Source of the DNA: Thauera sp.
GTDB lineage: Bacteria; Pseudomonadota; Gammaproteobacteria; Burkholderiales; Rhodocyclaceae
Length of the DNA stretch: 18,705 nucleotides
Direction of reading: 5' to 3'
Assembly (NCBI GenBank): GCA_023150215.1
Contig: JAKLLJ010000025.1
Location: 268-18,972, forward strand
Shown here: positions 17,501 through 18,705 of the stretch, one piece after another
Numbering within the stretch: the first letter of the stretch is position 1
Layout: each line of letters starts with the position of its first letter
The notes under the pieces: generated by a model
Told to the model about the DNA's origin: nothing
The model's database searches: none
Seen by the model: the letters and a program-made list of their open reading frames with translations, nothing else
Made by a program: the position numbers and the translations under genes

Positions 17501-18454
17501 ATGAGCACGAAACACGCCCGTCTGCTGATCCTCGGCTCCGGCCCCGCCGGTTATACCGCTGCCGTCTATGCCGCACGCGCGAACCTGAATCCGGTGCTGG
17601 TCACCGGCCTCGCCCAGGGCGGACAGCTGATGACCACCACCGAGGTCGACAACTGGCCAGCCGACGCCGACGGGGTGATGGGGCCCGACCTGATGGAGCG
17701 CTTCCGCAAGCACGCGGAGCGCTTCGACACCGAAATGATCTTCGACCACATCCACACCGTGAAGCTGACCGAGAAGCCCTTTCGCCTGATCGGCGACAAC
17801 GGCGAGTACACCTGCGATGCGCTGATCATCGCCACCGGTGCGACGGCAAAGTACCTCGGCCTGCCCTCGGAAGAGAAGTTCGCCGGCCGCGGCGTGTCGG
17901 CGTGTGCGACCTGCGACGGGTTCTTCTACCGCAACCAGGAGGTCGCCGTGATCGGCGGCGGCAACACCGCGGTCGAGGAAGCGCTCTACCTCGCCAACAT
18001 CGCGAAGAAGGTCACCCTCGTTCACCGCCGGGAGAAGTTCCGCGCCGAGAAAATCATGATCGACAAGCTGATGGAGAAAGTTGCCGCCGGCAAGATAGAG
18101 CTGGTGCTCAACGCCACGCTCGACGAAGTGCTCGGCGACAGCAGCGGCGTCACCGGCATGCGCATCAGGGAGATCGCCAGCGCTGCGACCCGCGACGTGG
18201 CCCTGCAGGGTGTGTTCATCGCCATCGGTCACAAGCCCAACACGGACATCTTCGAAGGCCAGCTCGAGATGGAAGGCGGCTACATCGTCACCGAGGGCGG
18301 TCGCAACGGCAACGCCACGCAAACCAGCGTGCCGGGCGTTTTCGCGGCCGGCGACGTGCAGGACCACATCTACCGCCAGGCGGTGACTTCAGCCGGCACC
18401 GGCTGCATGGCTGCACTCGACGCCGAGCGCTTCCTGGACGCGCTCGGTGGCTGA
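17501..18454 (+). CDS. trxB: Thioredoxin-disulfide reductase
   Basis: A cytosolic FAD enzyme that passes electrons from NADPH to thioredoxin. The 317-residue length is standard for the low-molecular-weight type. Motifs are the FAD fold GSGPAGYTAAVYAARA (12-27), redox-active Cys135-Ala-Thr-Cys138 within SACATCDGFFYRNQEV, the NADPH fold IGGGNTAVEEALYL (151-164) with HRRE (175-178), and the second FAD segment VPGVFAAGDV (277-286). AGGAA at 17488-17492 is 8 nt before the ATG. It is divergent from the CRP-family gene, as trxB is from lrp in E. coli, and a further forward gene begins 6 bp after its stop. Confidence 0.98.
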   Translation: MSTKHARLLILGSGPAGYTAAVYAARANLNPVLVTGLAQGGQLMTTTEVDNWPADADGVMGPDLMERFRKHAERFDTEMIFDHIHTVKLTEKPFRLIGDNGEYTCDALIIATGATAKYLGLPSEEKFAGRGVSACATCDGFFYRNQEVAVIGGGNTAVEEALYLANIAKKVTLVHRREKFRAEKIMIDKLMEKVAAGKIELVLNATLDEVLGDSSGVTGMRIREIASAATRDVALQGVFIAIGHKPNTDIFEGQLEMEGGYIVTEGGRNGNATQTSVPGVFAAGDVQDHIYRQAVTSAGTGCMAALDAERFLDALGG

Positions 18455-18460
18455 GCACGC

Positions 18461-18705
18461 ATGAGTCGGCGCAGGCTCGCATCGCGGCAGGAAGGTGGCT
18501 CGCAGGACCACGGCTCGGGCAAAGCGGGGGGCAAGACCGCTTCGCCCTTCGCCGCGCTGCGCCGGCAATTGCAGCAAACCGTGGCGACAGCACAGCCAGC
18601 CGACGCGCGCGGGGCCGGCCGCAAACGGATCCGCCATCCGATCGAGGAAGCCAGTCCAGCGTCGGGCGATGGTCACGCGCAACAGCCCGACGCGGCCGAC
18701 CTCGC
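18461..18705 (+). CDS. Start of an unidentified gene, possibly Smr/MutS2-like (cut by window end)
   Basis: An open frame starts at ATG 18461, 6 bp after trxB, and runs unbroken to the window end (81 codons visible). The visible part is hydrophilic, rich in Arg, Gln, Gly and Ala, and probably disordered. The only family-like hint is SPFAALRRQLQQ near residues 28-39, which resembles the N-terminal region of small Smr-domain proteins. Because the Smr domain would lie beyond the window, this is a guess. The tight spacing suggests co-transcription with trxB. Reverse-strand frames over the same bases start or end arbitrarily and are less convincing. Confidence 0.4.
   Translation, partial: MSRRRLASRQEGGSQDHGSGKAGGKTASPFAALRRQLQQTVATAQPADARGAGRKRIRHPIEEASPASGDGHAQQPDAADL

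Noticed and set aside
18389..18682. Reverse-strand frames over the window end
   Set aside because: Arg/Cys/Pro-rich, no motif, overlapping the trxB 3' end; the forward frame directly after trxB is the better candidate.

Overview
The window is a stretch of chromosomal housekeeping DNA from a high-GC Gram-negative bacterium. The proteins look betaproteobacterial, most like the Rhodocyclales (Thauera/Azoarcus group). That placement rests on protein flavour, gene order and base composition, not on a database search. I see no prophage, insertion sequence, CRISPR array, integrase or other mobile feature.

Layout. (1) 1-3239, all forward: the 3' part of dxs (isoprenoid precursor synthesis), folE2 (metal-dependent GTP cyclohydrolase for folate), and a small AhpD-like carboxymuconolactone decarboxylase family protein. 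(2) 3338-3651: tRNA-Ser(CGA) and tRNA-Arg(ACG), each with its own -10 element, closed by a strong terminator that works in both directions. (3) 3697-5873: a reverse-strand alpha/beta hydrolase, then a forward DnaJ-like chaperone gene whose J domain and zinc-finger/C-terminal parts lie in different reading frames. (4) 5944-10241: a two-gene RND efflux operon (adaptor and permease, ATGA overlap) with no outer-membrane channel gene nearby. (5) 10287-17284, reverse except one small gene: serS, rarA, lolA, ftsK and a CRP-family regulator, with a Cys-rich 87-residue protein on the forward strand between rarA and serS. (6) 17501 to the end, forward: trxB and the start of an unidentified gene, possibly of the Smr family.

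The right half keeps the gene order known from E. coli (trxB divergent from a regulator, then ftsK-lolA-rarA-serS). The regulator slot, held by lrp in E. coli, is held here by a CRP-type protein. A CRP-like operator (CGTGA-N6-TCACA) sits in the trxB/regulator divergent region.

The less routine signals are regulatory or structural: an IscR-like box in a well-formed folE2 promoter followed by a perfect 9-bp inverted repeat; a 19-nt element (17 of 19 identical) before both the AhpD-like gene and the RND operon; a perfect TTGACGT-TC-ACGTCAA palindrome in the hydrolase promoter; the frameshift in the DnaJ-like gene; and a low-complexity RarA tail that runs into the convergent small gene. I found no clear new multi-gene system.
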